This document shows positions 34,479 to 43,402 of a stretch of 64,000 bases of DNA, in pieces (position 1 is the stretch's first letter; each line of letters starts with the position of its first letter). The notes below the pieces were generated by a model that saw only the letters and a list, made by a program, of their open reading frames with translations, made no database searches and had not been told where the DNA came from. Source of the DNA: Dryocola sp032051265 (lineage in GTDB: Bacteria > Pseudomonadota > Gammaproteobacteria > Enterobacterales > Enterobacteriaceae); contig DAMBYU010000001.1 in the NCBI GenBank assembly GCA_032051265.1, positions 124,001-188,000 on the forward strand, read 5' to 3'. The translations under genes and the position numbers were made by a program.

Positions 34479-35311
34479 TGTTTGCTGTAGCTACCAAACG
34501 CGTGCTGCCGGGCTTTACCTTAAGCCTCGGCACCAGTTTGCTGTTTGTTTGCCTGATTTTATTGCTGCCGTTAAGCGCGCTGGTCATGCAGCTATCCGAG
34601 ATGACGCTCGCGCAATACTGGGAGGTGATCTCCAACCCGCAGGTAGTGGCGGCTTATAAAGTTACGCTGCTGTCTGCTGGCGTGGCTTCTATATTTAACG
34701 GCTTTTTCGGCATGCTGATGGCATGGATTTTAACGCGCTATCAGTTTCCCGGCCGCAGCCTGCTGGACGCATTAATGGATTTGCCCTTCGCGCTGCCAAC
34801 GGCGGTGGCGGGTCTGACATTAGCCGGCCTGTTTTCGGTTAACGGCTGGTATGGCGAGTGGCTGGCGCAGTTTGGCATCAAGGTGACTTATACCTGGCTT
34901 GGTATTGCGGTGGCGATGGCTTTCACCAGCATTCCTTTTGTGGTGCGCACCGTTCAGCCCGTGCTTGAGGAGCTTGGCCCGGAATATGAAGAGGCGGCAG
35001 AAACGCTGGGCGCCACGCGCTGGCAGAGTTTCCGCCGCGTTATTCTGCCTGAGCTTTCGCCTGCGTTAATGGCGGGCGTAGCGCTCTCCTTTACACGCAG
35101 CCTGGGGGAATTTGGCGCGGTTATCTTTATCGCCGGTAATATCGCCTGGAAAACGGAAGTGGCGTCGTTAATGATTTTCGTGCGTTTACAGGAGTTTGAT
35201 TATCCCGCGGCAAGCGCTATTGCATCGGTAATTCTGGCTGCTTCTTTACTGCTGCTGTTCACTATTAATACGTTGCAAAGTCGCTTTGGTCGACGAGTGG
35301 TAGGTCACTGA
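34478..35311 (+). CDS. cysU: Sulfate/thiosulfate ABC transporter permease CysU (CysT)
   Basis: One of the two inner-membrane permeases of the sulfate importer. The 277-residue product has six hydrophobic segments and the cytoplasmic EAA loop EEAAETLGATRWQSFRRVILP, which docks on CysA. It shares one base with cysP and one with cysW, so order and stoichiometry are fixed by coupling. Confidence 0.96.
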   Translation: MFAVATKRVLPGFTLSLGTSLLFVCLILLLPLSALVMQLSEMTLAQYWEVISNPQVVAAYKVTLLSAGVASIFNGFFGMLMAWILTRYQFPGRSLLDALMDLPFALPTAVAGLTLAGLFSVNGWYGEWLAQFGIKVTYTWLGIAVAMAFTSIPFVVRTVQPVLEELGPEYEEAAETLGATRWQSFRRVILPELSPALMAGVALSFTRSLGEFGAVIFIAGNIAWKTEVASLMIFVRLQEFDYPAASAIASVILAASLLLLFTINTLQSRFGRRVVGH

Positions 35312-36186
35312 TGACGGATGTAACCGAATTGAAAAGCTATCGCCGCTCCGGTTTTAACTGGGGAAAATGGATGCTGATCGGCATCGGCATGCTGATTTCG
35401 TTTCTGCTGCTGGTGGTGCCGGTAGCCTCGATTTTTACCGAGGCCTTCTCAAAAGGGCTGATGCCAGCGCTGCAAAATATTGCCGACCCGGACATGCTGC
35501 ACGCTATCTGGCTGACGGTAATGATCGCCCTGATTACCGTGCCGGTGAATCTGGTGTTTGGTATTTTGCTCGCCTGGCTGGTGACGCGCTTTAACTTTCC
35601 GGGCCGCCAGCTGCTGCTGACGCTGCTGGATATTCCCTTTGCCGTTTCACCGGTGGTAGCAGGCCTGGTTTACCTGCTGTTTTACGGCGCCAACGGCCCG
35701 TTAGCCGGTTTTATGGACGAACATAACATTCAGATTATGTTCGCCTGGCCGGGCATGGTGCTGGTGACCATCTTCGTGACCTGCCCATTTGTGGTGCGCG
35801 AACTGGTGCCGGTGATGTTAAGTCAGGGCAGTCAGGAAGATGAAGCGGCTATTTTGCTTGGCGCGTCCGGCTGGCAGATGTTTAAGCGCGTTACGCTGCC
35901 GAACATTCGCTGGGCGCTGCTTTACGGCGTGGTGCTGACTAACGCCCGCGCGATTGGCGAATTTGGCGCCGTCTCCGTTGTTTCCGGCTCTATTCGCGGC
36001 GAAACGTTCTCTCTGCCATTACAGATTGAATTACTCCAGCAGGATTACAACACCGTCGGTTCGTTTACCGCCGCTGCACTGTTAACCCTGATGGCAATTA
36101 TTACCCTGTTTTTAAAGAGTGCGTTGCAGTGGCGCCTGAACAATCAGGAAAAACGCCTGCAGCAGGAGGGAAATCATGAGCATTGA
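35311..36186 (+). CDS. cysW: Sulfate/thiosulfate ABC transporter permease CysW
   Basis: The second permease of the CysUWA importer, 291 residues with six membrane segments. The EAA loop is DEAAILLGASGWQMFKRVTLP, and the following NARAIGEFGAVSVVSG is typical of sulfate permeases. It starts inside the cysU stop (TGATG) and overlaps cysA by 11 bases. Confidence 0.96.
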   Translation: MTDVTELKSYRRSGFNWGKWMLIGIGMLISFLLLVVPVASIFTEAFSKGLMPALQNIADPDMLHAIWLTVMIALITVPVNLVFGILLAWLVTRFNFPGRQLLLTLLDIPFAVSPVVAGLVYLLFYGANGPLAGFMDEHNIQIMFAWPGMVLVTIFVTCPFVVRELVPVMLSQGSQEDEAAILLGASGWQMFKRVTLPNIRWALLYGVVLTNARAIGEFGAVSVVSGSIRGETFSLPLQIELLQQDYNTVGSFTAAALLTLMAIITLFLKSALQWRLNNQEKRLQQEGNHEH

Positions 36187-37276
36187 TATTACCAATATTA
36201 AGAAATCTTTTGGTCGCACCCAGGTGCTGAATGATATCTCTCTGGATATCCCTTCCGGCCAGATGGTCGCATTGCTGGGGCCTTCAGGCTCCGGTAAAAC
36301 CACGCTGCTGCGGATTATCGCGGGCCTTGAGCATCAGAATAGCGGACGCATCAGCTTCCACGGCACGGATGTGAGCCGTATCCATGCCCGCGATCGTAAA
36401 GTAGGGTTTGTTTTCCAGCATTATGCGTTGTTCCGTCATATGAGCGTGTTCGACAATATCGCTTTTGGCCTGACGGTACTGCCGCGTCGCGAACGTCCAT
36501 CTGCGGCGGTGATTAAGCAGAAAGTTACTCGCCTGTTAGAGATGGTTCAGTTGTCCCATCTGGCCGATCGTTTCCCGGCGCAGCTTTCCGGTGGGCAGAA
36601 ACAGCGCGTTGCGCTGGCGCGGGCGCTGGCCGTTGAGCCGCAAATCTTGCTGCTTGATGAGCCTTTTGGTGCGCTGGACGCTCAGGTGCGTAAAGAGTTG
36701 CGCCGCTGGCTGCGCCAGCTTCATGAAGAGCTGAAGTTCACCAGCGTGTTCGTCACCCACGACCAGGAAGAAGCGATGGAGGTCGCCGATCGGGTGGTGG
36801 TAATGAGCCAGGGGAGCATCGAACAGGTTGATACGCCTGAGGCCGTATGGCGCGAACCGGCTACTCGCTTTGTGCTTGAGTTCCTCGGCGAAGTAAACCG
36901 CATGAAAGGCATCGTGCGCGGCAGCCAGTTCCACGTTGGCGCTCACCGTTGGCCGCTGGGCTTTACGCCTGCTTACCAGGGAGCGGTGGATCTGTTTTTG
37001 CGTCCGTGGGAAGTGGACGTGAGTCGACGTACGAATCTGGATTCTCCATTGCCGGTACAGGTGCTGGAGATCAGCCCGCGTGGACACTATATGCAGTTAG
37101 TTGTGCAGCCCCTGGGATGGTATGACGAGCCGCTGACCGTGGTATTACGCGAAGATCATGTCCCGGTACGTGGCGAGCGTCTGTTCGTTGGCCTGCAGCA
37201 CGCCCGTTTATACGAAGGGAACAACCGTATTCAGCCTGCTTATAATGGCCAGCTAGACCTGGCGCAATCTGCCTGA
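36176..37276 (+). CDS. cysA: Sulfate/thiosulfate ABC transporter ATPase CysA
   Basis: The ATPase subunit of the importer, 366 residues. The nucleotide-binding domain (about 1-235) has Walker A GPSGSGKT near residues 35-42, the Q-loop VFQHYALF, the signature LSGGQKQR, Walker B ILLLDEPFGALD and the H-loop VFVTHDQEEA. The C-terminal part is a TOBE-like regulatory domain. It overlaps cysW by 11 bases. A small terminator-like hairpin follows before cysM, which may reduce read-through. Confidence 0.96.
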   Translation: MSIDITNIKKSFGRTQVLNDISLDIPSGQMVALLGPSGSGKTTLLRIIAGLEHQNSGRISFHGTDVSRIHARDRKVGFVFQHYALFRHMSVFDNIAFGLTVLPRRERPSAAVIKQKVTRLLEMVQLSHLADRFPAQLSGGQKQRVALARALAVEPQILLLDEPFGALDAQVRKELRRWLRQLHEELKFTSVFVTHDQEEAMEVADRVVVMSQGSIEQVDTPEAVWREPATRFVLEFLGEVNRMKGIVRGSQFHVGAHRWPLGFTPAYQGAVDLFLRPWEVDVSRRTNLDSPLPVQVLEISPRGHYMQLVVQPLGWYDEPLTVVLREDHVPVRGERLFVGLQHARLYEGNNRIQPAYNGQLDLAQSA

Positions 37277-37305
37277 TAAGTTTACGCCACTACACGCATC
37301 GCAAC

Positions 37306-37327
37306 AGCGGCCCCTGTGGCCGCTTTT
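37306..37327 (+). terminator. Hairpin between cysA and cysM (partial terminator)
   Basis: AGCGGCC/GGCCGCT forms a perfect 7-bp stem with a CCTGT loop followed by only four T. It could act as a leaky terminator between the importer genes and cysM. Confidence 0.5.
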
Positions 37328-37343
37328 ACTTTCTGGATATTTT

Positions 37344-38255
37344 GTGACGACCTTAGAAAACACAATCGGCAATACGCCTCTGGTGAAATTACAGCGTACT
37401 GGTCTGACAAACGGCAGCGAAATCTGGGTCAAGCTTGAAGGCAATAACCCGGCAGGATCGGTAAAGGACCGCGCTGCGCTGTCGATGATCGTACAAGCCG
37501 AAAAGCGCGGTGAAATCGCGCCGGGCGATACGCTTATCGAGGCTACCAGCGGTAATACCGGTATTGCGCTTGCCATGATTGCCGCCCTGAAAGGGTATCG
37601 CATGAAATTGCTGATGCCGGATAACATGAGTCTGGAGCGCAAGGCTGCTATGCAGGCTTATGGCGCGGAGCTGATTCTGGTCACTAAAGAGCAGGGCATG
37701 GAAGGGGCTCGTGAACTGGCGCGCTTAATGGGCGAGCGTGGTGAAGGCAAGGTGCTGGATCAGTTTAACAATCCCGACAATCCTTACGCCCATTACATCA
37801 CTACCGGGCCGGAAATCTGGCAGCAGACGCACGGGCGTATCACCCACTTCGTTTCCAGCATGGGAACCACCGGCACTATTACCGGCGTGAGCCGCTTTAT
37901 GCGCGAGCTGGAAAAAAAGGTCACTATCGTAGGCTTGCAGCCGGAAGAGGGCAGCAGTATTCCAGGCATCCGCCGCTGGCCGGAAGCGTGGCTGCCAAAG
38001 ATTTTTAATCCGCAGCTTGTCGATGAGGTTATCGATATGTCTCAGCCCGAAGCTGAGCAAACCATGCGTCGCCTGGCAGTAACCGAAGGGATATTCTGTG
38101 GCGTAAGCTCCGGCGGTGCGGTAGCAGGCGCGTTGCGAGTGGCGCAAGCCAATCCGGGTAGCGTCGTGGTGGCGATTATTTGCGATCGTGGCGATCGCTA
38201 TTTATCGACAGGCGTATTCGGTGAAGAGAGTTATTCGCAGGGCTCGGGTATTTAA
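37344..38255 (+). CDS. cysM: Cysteine synthase B (O-acetylserine sulfhydrylase B)
   Basis: CysM makes cysteine from O-acetylserine and sulfide and, unlike CysK, can use thiosulfate to form S-sulfocysteine, fitting its place after the thiosulfate importer. The 303-residue product has the PLP lysine K41 in NPAGSVKDRAA, the phosphate-binding TSGNTG loop and the substrate loop SSMGTTGTITG. The start codon is GTG (GTGACGACC), the only one that gives the conserved N-terminus. A bidirectional terminator follows. Confidence 0.95.
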   Translation: MTTLENTIGNTPLVKLQRTGLTNGSEIWVKLEGNNPAGSVKDRAALSMIVQAEKRGEIAPGDTLIEATSGNTGIALAMIAALKGYRMKLLMPDNMSLERKAAMQAYGAELILVTKEQGMEGARELARLMGERGEGKVLDQFNNPDNPYAHYITTGPEIWQQTHGRITHFVSSMGTTGTITGVSRFMRELEKKVTIVGLQPEEGSSIPGIRRWPEAWLPKIFNPQLVDEVIDMSQPEAEQTMRRLAVTEGIFCGVSSGGAVAGALRVAQANPGSVVVAIICDRGDRYLSTGVFGEESYSQGSGI

Positions 38256-38273
38256 TTCAGGATCTACAGAAAC

Positions 38274-38303
38274 AAAAACGGCACCCCGAAGGTGCCGTTT
38301 TTA
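38274..38303. terminator. Bidirectional terminator between cysM and crr
   Basis: AAAACGGCACC/GGTGCCGTTTT forms an 11-bp stem with a five-base loop, with T runs on both strands. It serves the convergent ends of cysPUWAM and ptsHI-crr. Confidence 0.9.
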
Positions 38304-38321
38304 ATGTTGTATGCGGACAAC

Positions 38322-38831
38322 TTACTTCTTGATGCGGATCACCGGGGTTTCGCCCACGGTCACGCTACCAGACAGTTTGATCAGCTCTTTGATCTCATCC
38401 ATGTTGGAGATAACAACCGGCGTCAGGGTAGACTTGGCTTTCTCTTCCAGCAACGGCAGATCGAACTCGATAACCACGTCGCCTTTCTTAACGCGCTGGC
38501 CTTCTTCTGCGATGCGTTTAAAACCTTCGCCTTTCAGCTCAACGGTATCAATACCGAAGTGAACGAACAGCTCGATGCCGCTATCAGATTCGATAGAGAA
38601 AGCGTGGTTGGTTTCGAAGATTTTACCGATGGTGCCATCAACCGGAGCAACCATTTTATTGCCGGTAGGTTTAATAGCAATGCCATCGCCTACGATCTTC
38701 TCTGCAAACACCACGTCCGGAACATCTTCAATGTTGACGATTTCGCCAGAAAGCGGGGCAACAATCTCAATGGTTCCGGTGTCTTTTTTATCATCAGAAA
38801 CCAGAGATTTCAGTTTATCAAACAAACCCAT
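38322..38831 (-). CDS. crr: PTS glucose-specific enzyme IIA
   Basis: EIIA-Glc takes phosphate from HPr and passes it to sugar permeases. Its phosphorylation state controls adenylate cyclase and inducer exclusion. The 169-residue product has the E. coli length, the phosphorylated H91 in ELFVHFG and H76 in FETNHAFS. It is the third gene of ptsHI-crr, 40 bases after ptsI; in E. coli crr also has its own promoters inside ptsI. Confidence 0.98.
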   Translation of the reverse strand: MGLFDKLKSLVSDDKKDTGTIEIVAPLSGEIVNIEDVPDVVFAEKIVGDGIAIKPTGNKMVAPVDGTIGKIFETNHAFSIESDSGIELFVHFGIDTVELKGEGFKRIAEEGQRVKKGDVVIEFDLPLLEEKAKSTLTPVVISNMDEIKELIKLSGSVTVGETPVIRIKK

Positions 38832-38871
38832 GATCTTCTCCTAAGCAGTAAATTGGGCCGCATCCGGTGGA

Positions 38872-40599
38872 TTAGCAGATTGTTTTTTCTTCAATGAACT
38901 TGTTAACCAGCGTCATTAACTCGTCCGTTGTCGGTTGAGCAAGAGCCTGCTCTGCTAACACCTTCGCATCTTCGAAGTTCGTGTTACGGATAATCTTCTT
39001 AATGCGCGGGATAGAGATGGCACTCATACTGAACTCATCCAGACCCATCCCCAGCAACAGAAGTGTAGCACGTTCGTCGCCTGCAAGCTCACCACACATA
39101 CCGGTCCATTTACCTTCTGCATGAGAAGCATCAATAACTTGCTTAATCAGAGTCAGTACGGACGGTGACATTGGCTGGTAAAGATGTGAAATCATATCAT
39201 TACCGCGGTCAACTGCCAGCGTATACTGAGTTAAATCATTGGTCCCGATACTAAAGAAATCTACTTCTTTGGCGAGGTGGCGAGCAATCGTGGCCGCAGC
39301 CGGGGTCTCAACCATCACGCCGATTTCGATAGTTTCGTCAAACGCTTTGCCTTCTTCACGCAGCTGTGCCTTCAGGATTTCGATCTCTTTCTTCAGAGCG
39401 CGAACCTCTTCAACAGAGATAATCATCGGGAACATGATACGCAGTTTACCGAAAGCGGAAGCACGCAGGATAGCGCGTAACTGAGCGTGCAGGATCTCTT
39501 TGCGATCCATAGCGATACGAATGGCACGCCAGCCCAGGAACGGGTTCTCTTCTTTCGGGAAGTTCATGTACGGCAGCTCTTTGTCGCCGCCGATATCCAT
39601 GGTACGCACGATCACCGCCTGAGAGCCACAGGCTTCCGCAACGGCTTTATACGCGGCAAACTGCTCGTCTTCAGTAGGCAGTGAGTCACGATCCATGAAC
39701 AGGAATTCGGTACGGTACAGGCCCACACCTTCAGCGCCGTTGCGCTCTGCACCGTCGATATCACGCACGGTACCGATGTTGGCACATACTTCTACCTGAT
39801 GGCCGTCGAGAGTGATAGCCGGCAGGTCTTTCAGTTTTGCCAGTTCAGCTTTCTCAGTGGCAACCTGCTGCTGCACGGCGCGCAGGGCTTCGATCTCATC
39901 GTTAGTCGGGTTAACGTAAACTTTGTTGTTAACCGCATCGAGGATCAGATAGTCGTCATTTTTTACTTCGGAGGTTACGCTACCGGTGCCCACAATCGCT
40001 GGCAGTTCCAGAGAACGCGCCATGATGGAGGTGTGGGAGGTACGACCGCCGATATCGGTGATGAAACCCAGAACCTTTTGCAGGTTCAGCTGTGCTGTTT
40101 CAGATGGCGTCAGATCCTTGGCCACCAGGATAACTTCATCCTGAATCGCGCTCAGATCGATAATCGCCAGACCGAGAATGTTGCGTAGCAGACGTTTACC
40201 GATATCACGTACGTCAGCCGCACGTTCTTTCAGGTATTCATCATCGAGCTCTTCCAGGGCAGTGGCCTGGCCTTCAATGATTTCGTGAGCCGCTGCGTCC
40301 GCAGTGACTAACTTATCTTTGATGAGGGCTATGATTTCCTGCTCCAGCTCTTCGTCTTCCAGCAACATAATGTGGCCTTCGAAGATAGCTTCCTTTTCTT
40401 CACCGAAGGTCTCGCCAGCTTTAATTTTGATCGTTTCTAATTGGGCAGACGCTTTGGCGCGGCCGCACAGAAAACGTTCAACTTCCTGCTCAACTTTGTC
40501 GGCAGAAATTTTCTTCCGGTCGATGACAATTTCATCTTCCTTCAGCAAAAGTGCCTTGCCGAAAGCGATACCCGGGGATGCTAAAATGCCTGAAATCAT
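38872..40599 (-). CDS. ptsI: PTS enzyme I (phosphoenolpyruvate-protein phosphotransferase)
   Basis: Enzyme I autophosphorylates from phosphoenolpyruvate and transfers phosphate to HPr. The 575-residue product equals the E. coli length. The phosphorylated histidine is H189 in GGRTSHTSIMA; the PEP-binding barrel shows GVGLYRTEFLFMDR, FFSIGTNDLTQYTLAVDR and the catalytic cysteine in GMCGELAGD near residue 502. It follows ptsH by 44 bases. Confidence 0.98.
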   Translation of the reverse strand: MISGILASPGIAFGKALLLKEDEIVIDRKKISADKVEQEVERFLCGRAKASAQLETIKIKAGETFGEEKEAIFEGHIMLLEDEELEQEIIALIKDKLVTADAAAHEIIEGQATALEELDDEYLKERAADVRDIGKRLLRNILGLAIIDLSAIQDEVILVAKDLTPSETAQLNLQKVLGFITDIGGRTSHTSIMARSLELPAIVGTGSVTSEVKNDDYLILDAVNNKVYVNPTNDEIEALRAVQQQVATEKAELAKLKDLPAITLDGHQVEVCANIGTVRDIDGAERNGAEGVGLYRTEFLFMDRDSLPTEDEQFAAYKAVAEACGSQAVIVRTMDIGGDKELPYMNFPKEENPFLGWRAIRIAMDRKEILHAQLRAILRASAFGKLRIMFPMIISVEEVRALKKEIEILKAQLREEGKAFDETIEIGVMVETPAAATIARHLAKEVDFFSIGTNDLTQYTLAVDRGNDMISHLYQPMSPSVLTLIKQVIDASHAEGKWTGMCGELAGDERATLLLLGMGLDEFSMSAISIPRIKKIIRNTNFEDAKVLAEQALAQPTTDELMTLVNKFIEEKTIC

Positions 40600-40643
40600 A
40601 ACCCTACCTTACTTGTGACTGATATTTACGAAGAACCCAGAAC

Positions 40644-40901
40644 TTATTCGAGTTCAGCCATCAGTTTTACTAAATGCTCAACCGCTTTCTGATCGTCTTC
40701 GCCTTCAGCGGAGATGGTGACAACGGTGCCCTGGGTCAGGCCCAGAGTTTGCAGTTTGAACAGGCTTTTTGCGCTTGCGCTTTTGCCGTTGGAAGTCACA
40801 GTGATCTCAGAGACAAAGCTTTTAGCTTCTTTAACAAACTGAGCAGCAGGGCGGGTGTGCAGACCGTTCGGAGCGGTAATGGTAACTTCTTGCTGGAACA
40901 T
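40644..40901 (-). CDS. ptsH: Phosphocarrier protein HPr
   Basis: HPr is the 85-residue cytoplasmic phosphocarrier between Enzyme I and the IIA proteins. H15 in APNGLHTRPAAQ is the phosphorylated residue; S46 in SAKSLFKLQT is at the surface used for partner contact. The leader immediately upstream (ending in TTGGGGAAATACA) appears nearly identical to the E. coli one. It is the first gene of ptsHI-crr. Confidence 0.98.
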   Translation of the reverse strand: MFQQEVTITAPNGLHTRPAAQFVKEAKSFVSEITVTSNGKSASAKSLFKLQTLGLTQGTVVTISAEGEDDQKAVEHLVKLMAELE

Positions 40902-41235
40902 TGTATTTCCCCAACTTATAGGTTTAGTGTTGTGGAACTAAAGTCTAGCCTGGTGACTTAACTTTAGCCTGTTAGTTAGCGTCGGCGTTAACTGTATGCG
41001 ACACAGAATGCTTTAGGAATCACGAAAGACGCCGCAGCGTTTGCCCGACAATTCGCGTTTCGCTCGGCCTTAACCATTATGCCGTGAAGTCCTTGCTTAA
41101 ACCAAATCGTAAAATCGATTCAGCTAAGCTGAGTCACAAAGCGATTAATTTCGCGCATCAAAATAATGTGCTGGTTAAATACCAGACCCGACAGGGTGAA
41201 GCAATGCTGAAGTGGGTAAAACTTTGACGAAGGCC
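40902..41235 (-). promoter_or_regulatory. ptsH regulatory region with P0-like promoter and Cra site
   Basis: On the minus strand a Cra (FruR) site TGAATCGATTTTA lies at 41110-41122. Downstream of it are a -35-like TTGGTT (41100-41105) and -10 CATAAT (41076-41081), matching the arrangement I recall for E. coli ptsH P0. A CRP half-site TGTGA lies about 20 bases upstream of the Cra site. The last 60 bases before ptsH match the E. coli leader. Catabolite and Cra control of ptsHI-crr are inferred. A 47-codon plus-strand frame also occupies part of this region (see findings). Confidence 0.6.
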
Positions 41236-41237
41236 AC

Positions 41238-41265
41238 AAAAAAGCACCCATTCGGGCGCTTTTTT
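41238..41265. terminator. Terminator downstream of cysK (bidirectional)
   Basis: AAAAAAGCACCC/GGGCGCTTTTTT forms a 12-bp stem with one mismatch and a TTCG-like loop, 23 bases past the cysK stop. It has T runs on both strands. Confidence 0.85.
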
Positions 41266-41287
41266 CGTCAGTTTTAGCAATCTGGCA

Positions 41288-42259
41288 TCACTGTTGCAGT
41301 TCTTTTTCTGTAAAGAGCTCTGTAAACAACGCCGTACTAAGATAACGTTCACCGGAAGAAGGTAGGATAACCACAATATTCTTATTGGTAAAGGCTTCGT
41401 CTTGCTGAAGTTTTAACGCAGCGGCGACAGCGGCCCCTGAAGAGATACCGGCCAGAATACCTTCTTCTTCCATCAGACGGCGGGCGGTCGAAATCGCTTC
41501 GTCATTAGTGATGGCAACGACCTTGTCGATAAGCTTCAGATCGAGGTTGCCGGGGATAAAGCCAGCACCGATACCCTGAATTTTATGCGGGCCTGGCTTG
41601 AGTTCTTCACCTGCCAGCGCCTGAGCGATAACCGGAGAATCCGTAGGTTCAACCGCCACGGTAATCAAATCGGTTTTACCCTTGGTGTTTTTAATGTAGC
41701 GGCTAACGCCGGTCAGCGTACCGCCGGTACCCACGCCTGAGATAAATACGTCCACTTCACCATCGGTATCTTCCCAGATTTCCGGGCCGGTGGTTTTTTC
41801 ATGAATTTCAGGGTTGGCCGGGTTGCTGAACTGCTGCAGCAGCAGATATTTCGCCGGATCGCTGGCGACGATTTCTTCCGCTTTCTGAATGGAACCCTTC
41901 ATGCCTTTAGCGCCTTCGGTCAGCACCAGATTAGCGCCGAGCGCCTTAAGCAATTTACGGCGTTCGATGCTCATGGTTTCAGGCATAGTCAGCGTCAGCT
42001 TGTAACCACGAGCCGCAGCCACGTAGGCCAGCGCGATACCGGTATTGCCGCTGGTAGGTTCAACCAGCTCAATGCCAGGTTTCAGCACGCCACGTTTTTC
42101 GGCATCCCAAATCATATTGGCACCGATGCGGCATTTGACGCTGAAGCTTGGGTTGCGGGACTCGACCTTCGCCAGAATACGTCCGTTACCGATGCGGTTC
42201 AGTCGAACCAGCGGCGTATGACCGATTGTCAGAGAGTTGTCTTCATAGATCTTGCTCAT
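41288..42259 (-). CDS. cysK: Cysteine synthase A (O-acetylserine sulfhydrylase A)
   Basis: CysK makes cysteine from O-acetylserine and sulfide and binds CysE in the cysteine synthase complex. The 323-residue product has the E. coli length. The PLP lysine is K42 in NPSFSVKCRIG, the phosphate loop is TSGNTGIA, and the ISGVGTGGTLTG glycine loop follows. It lies between cysZ and ptsH on the same strand, as in E. coli, with a CysB-like region upstream. Confidence 0.97.
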   Translation of the reverse strand: MSKIYEDNSLTIGHTPLVRLNRIGNGRILAKVESRNPSFSVKCRIGANMIWDAEKRGVLKPGIELVEPTSGNTGIALAYVAAARGYKLTLTMPETMSIERRKLLKALGANLVLTEGAKGMKGSIQKAEEIVASDPAKYLLLQQFSNPANPEIHEKTTGPEIWEDTDGEVDVFISGVGTGGTLTGVSRYIKNTKGKTDLITVAVEPTDSPVIAQALAGEELKPGPHKIQGIGAGFIPGNLDLKLIDKVVAITNDEAISTARRLMEEEGILAGISSGAAVAAALKLQQDEAFTNKNIVVILPSSGERYLSTALFTELFTEKELQQ

Positions 42260-42339
42260 AGCCCGTCCTTAACTGTATGAAATTTGGGAAACCTCTCCAG
42301 CATACCTGCTCGTGAGTTATGGGGAAGTAAAGAAATCGT

Positions 42340-42366
42340 ATATCTATATGTAGAAGGGAAATAAGG
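42340..42366 (-). promoter_or_regulatory. Predicted CysB site upstream of cysK
   Basis: On the minus strand TTATTTCCCTTCTACATATA is followed by an AT-rich stretch, like the CysB activation site of the E. coli cysK promoter. It lies about 80-105 bases before the cysK start. The call is by similarity, unscored. Confidence 0.45.
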
Positions 42367-42410
42367 AAAAGCAAGAAGGAATAAGGAGCGACATAGCCGC
42401 TCCCGAAAAA

Positions 42411-43172
42411 CTACTTCCACACGGCGTGCTTAGGGCGGTAGCAATCAACCCACATCGCCGTTGCGCCGCAAACTGCGACCGGCATGATAAACAGATTCAG
42501 GAAGGGGATCAGGGTAAAAAGGCTGACCAGCGAACCGAACTGCATGTTGATCGCTTTCTTTTCCCGCAGCGCGATACGCATATCGCGAAACGGCACTTTA
42601 TGGTTATCAAACGGATAATCGCAGTACTGAATAGCCAGCATCCAGGCGCTAAACAGGAACCACAGTACCGGGGCGACCGTCTGGCCGATACCGGGAATAA
42701 AATAGAGAAACAACAATACAATCGCCCGTGGCAGGTACCAGGCGAGTTTTTGCCATTCCCTCTTCATAATACGCGGCACGTCTTTCAGGACGCCTGTTAC
42801 ACCGGTATCTGGCGGAGTGGCTCCCGTCAGCCGGGCCTCAAGCTGTTCAGCGAGCAGCCCGTTAAACGGCGCGGCAATCCAGTTCGCAAAGGTCGAGAAG
42901 AAGTAACCGAAGACCAGCAGCAAAGAGATAACGGCCAGCGGCCAAATGAGATAGCTCAGCCACTGTAACCAGTCCGGCACGTGGGAAAGTATGGTTGGGA
43001 TCCAGCTATCAAGGCGGGTGAACAGCCACCAGAATGCACCGCCCATCAACAGGATATTAACCAGCAAAGGTAAAATGACATAGCGCTTGATACCGGGCTC
43101 GCGCACCAGTTTCCAGCCCTGGGAAAAATAGTAAACGCCGCTTTTTGGGGCAAACGCTGAAGATGAGACCAT
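42411..43172 (-). CDS. cysZ: Sulfate transporter CysZ
   Basis: CysZ is an inner-membrane sulfate permease that supplies assimilatory sulfate independently of CysUWA. The 253-residue product has four or more hydrophobic segments (about 32-50, 68-95, 150-175 and 205-235) and the family signatures YFSQGWKLV, APFNGLLAEQLEARLTG and DYPFDNHKVPF. The frame extends to 43235, but the ATG at 43172 matches E. coli MVSSF and has AGGA directly upstream and GGAG at 11 bases. It is divergent from zipA. Confidence 0.94.
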   Translation of the reverse strand: MVSSSAFAPKSGVYYFSQGWKLVREPGIKRYVILPLLVNILLMGGAFWWLFTRLDSWIPTILSHVPDWLQWLSYLIWPLAVISLLLVFGYFFSTFANWIAAPFNGLLAEQLEARLTGATPPDTGVTGVLKDVPRIMKREWQKLAWYLPRAIVLLFLYFIPGIGQTVAPVLWFLFSAWMLAIQYCDYPFDNHKVPFRDMRIALREKKAINMQFGSLVSLFTLIPFLNLFIMPVAVCGATAMWVDCYRPKHAVWK

Positions 43173-43402
43173 ATCCTGGAAGACTCCTTTTACGTCAGTG
43201 TAATGACAGGCGCGTTCATCATAACCGAGGCTCAAAAGAAAAACTCGTTAAGAAATGGTCGAAAAAACAGCGAAAAGCCTATTTCGTAACATCTTTATGC
43301 TGAGAAAACCGTGTGCGTACTTGCACTTGAGCGGATGGGCAAATACTCTTAGTGAGTAAATGTTTGCCGCGTTGGCAAGGTGTTAGAACAACAGAGAATA
43401 TA

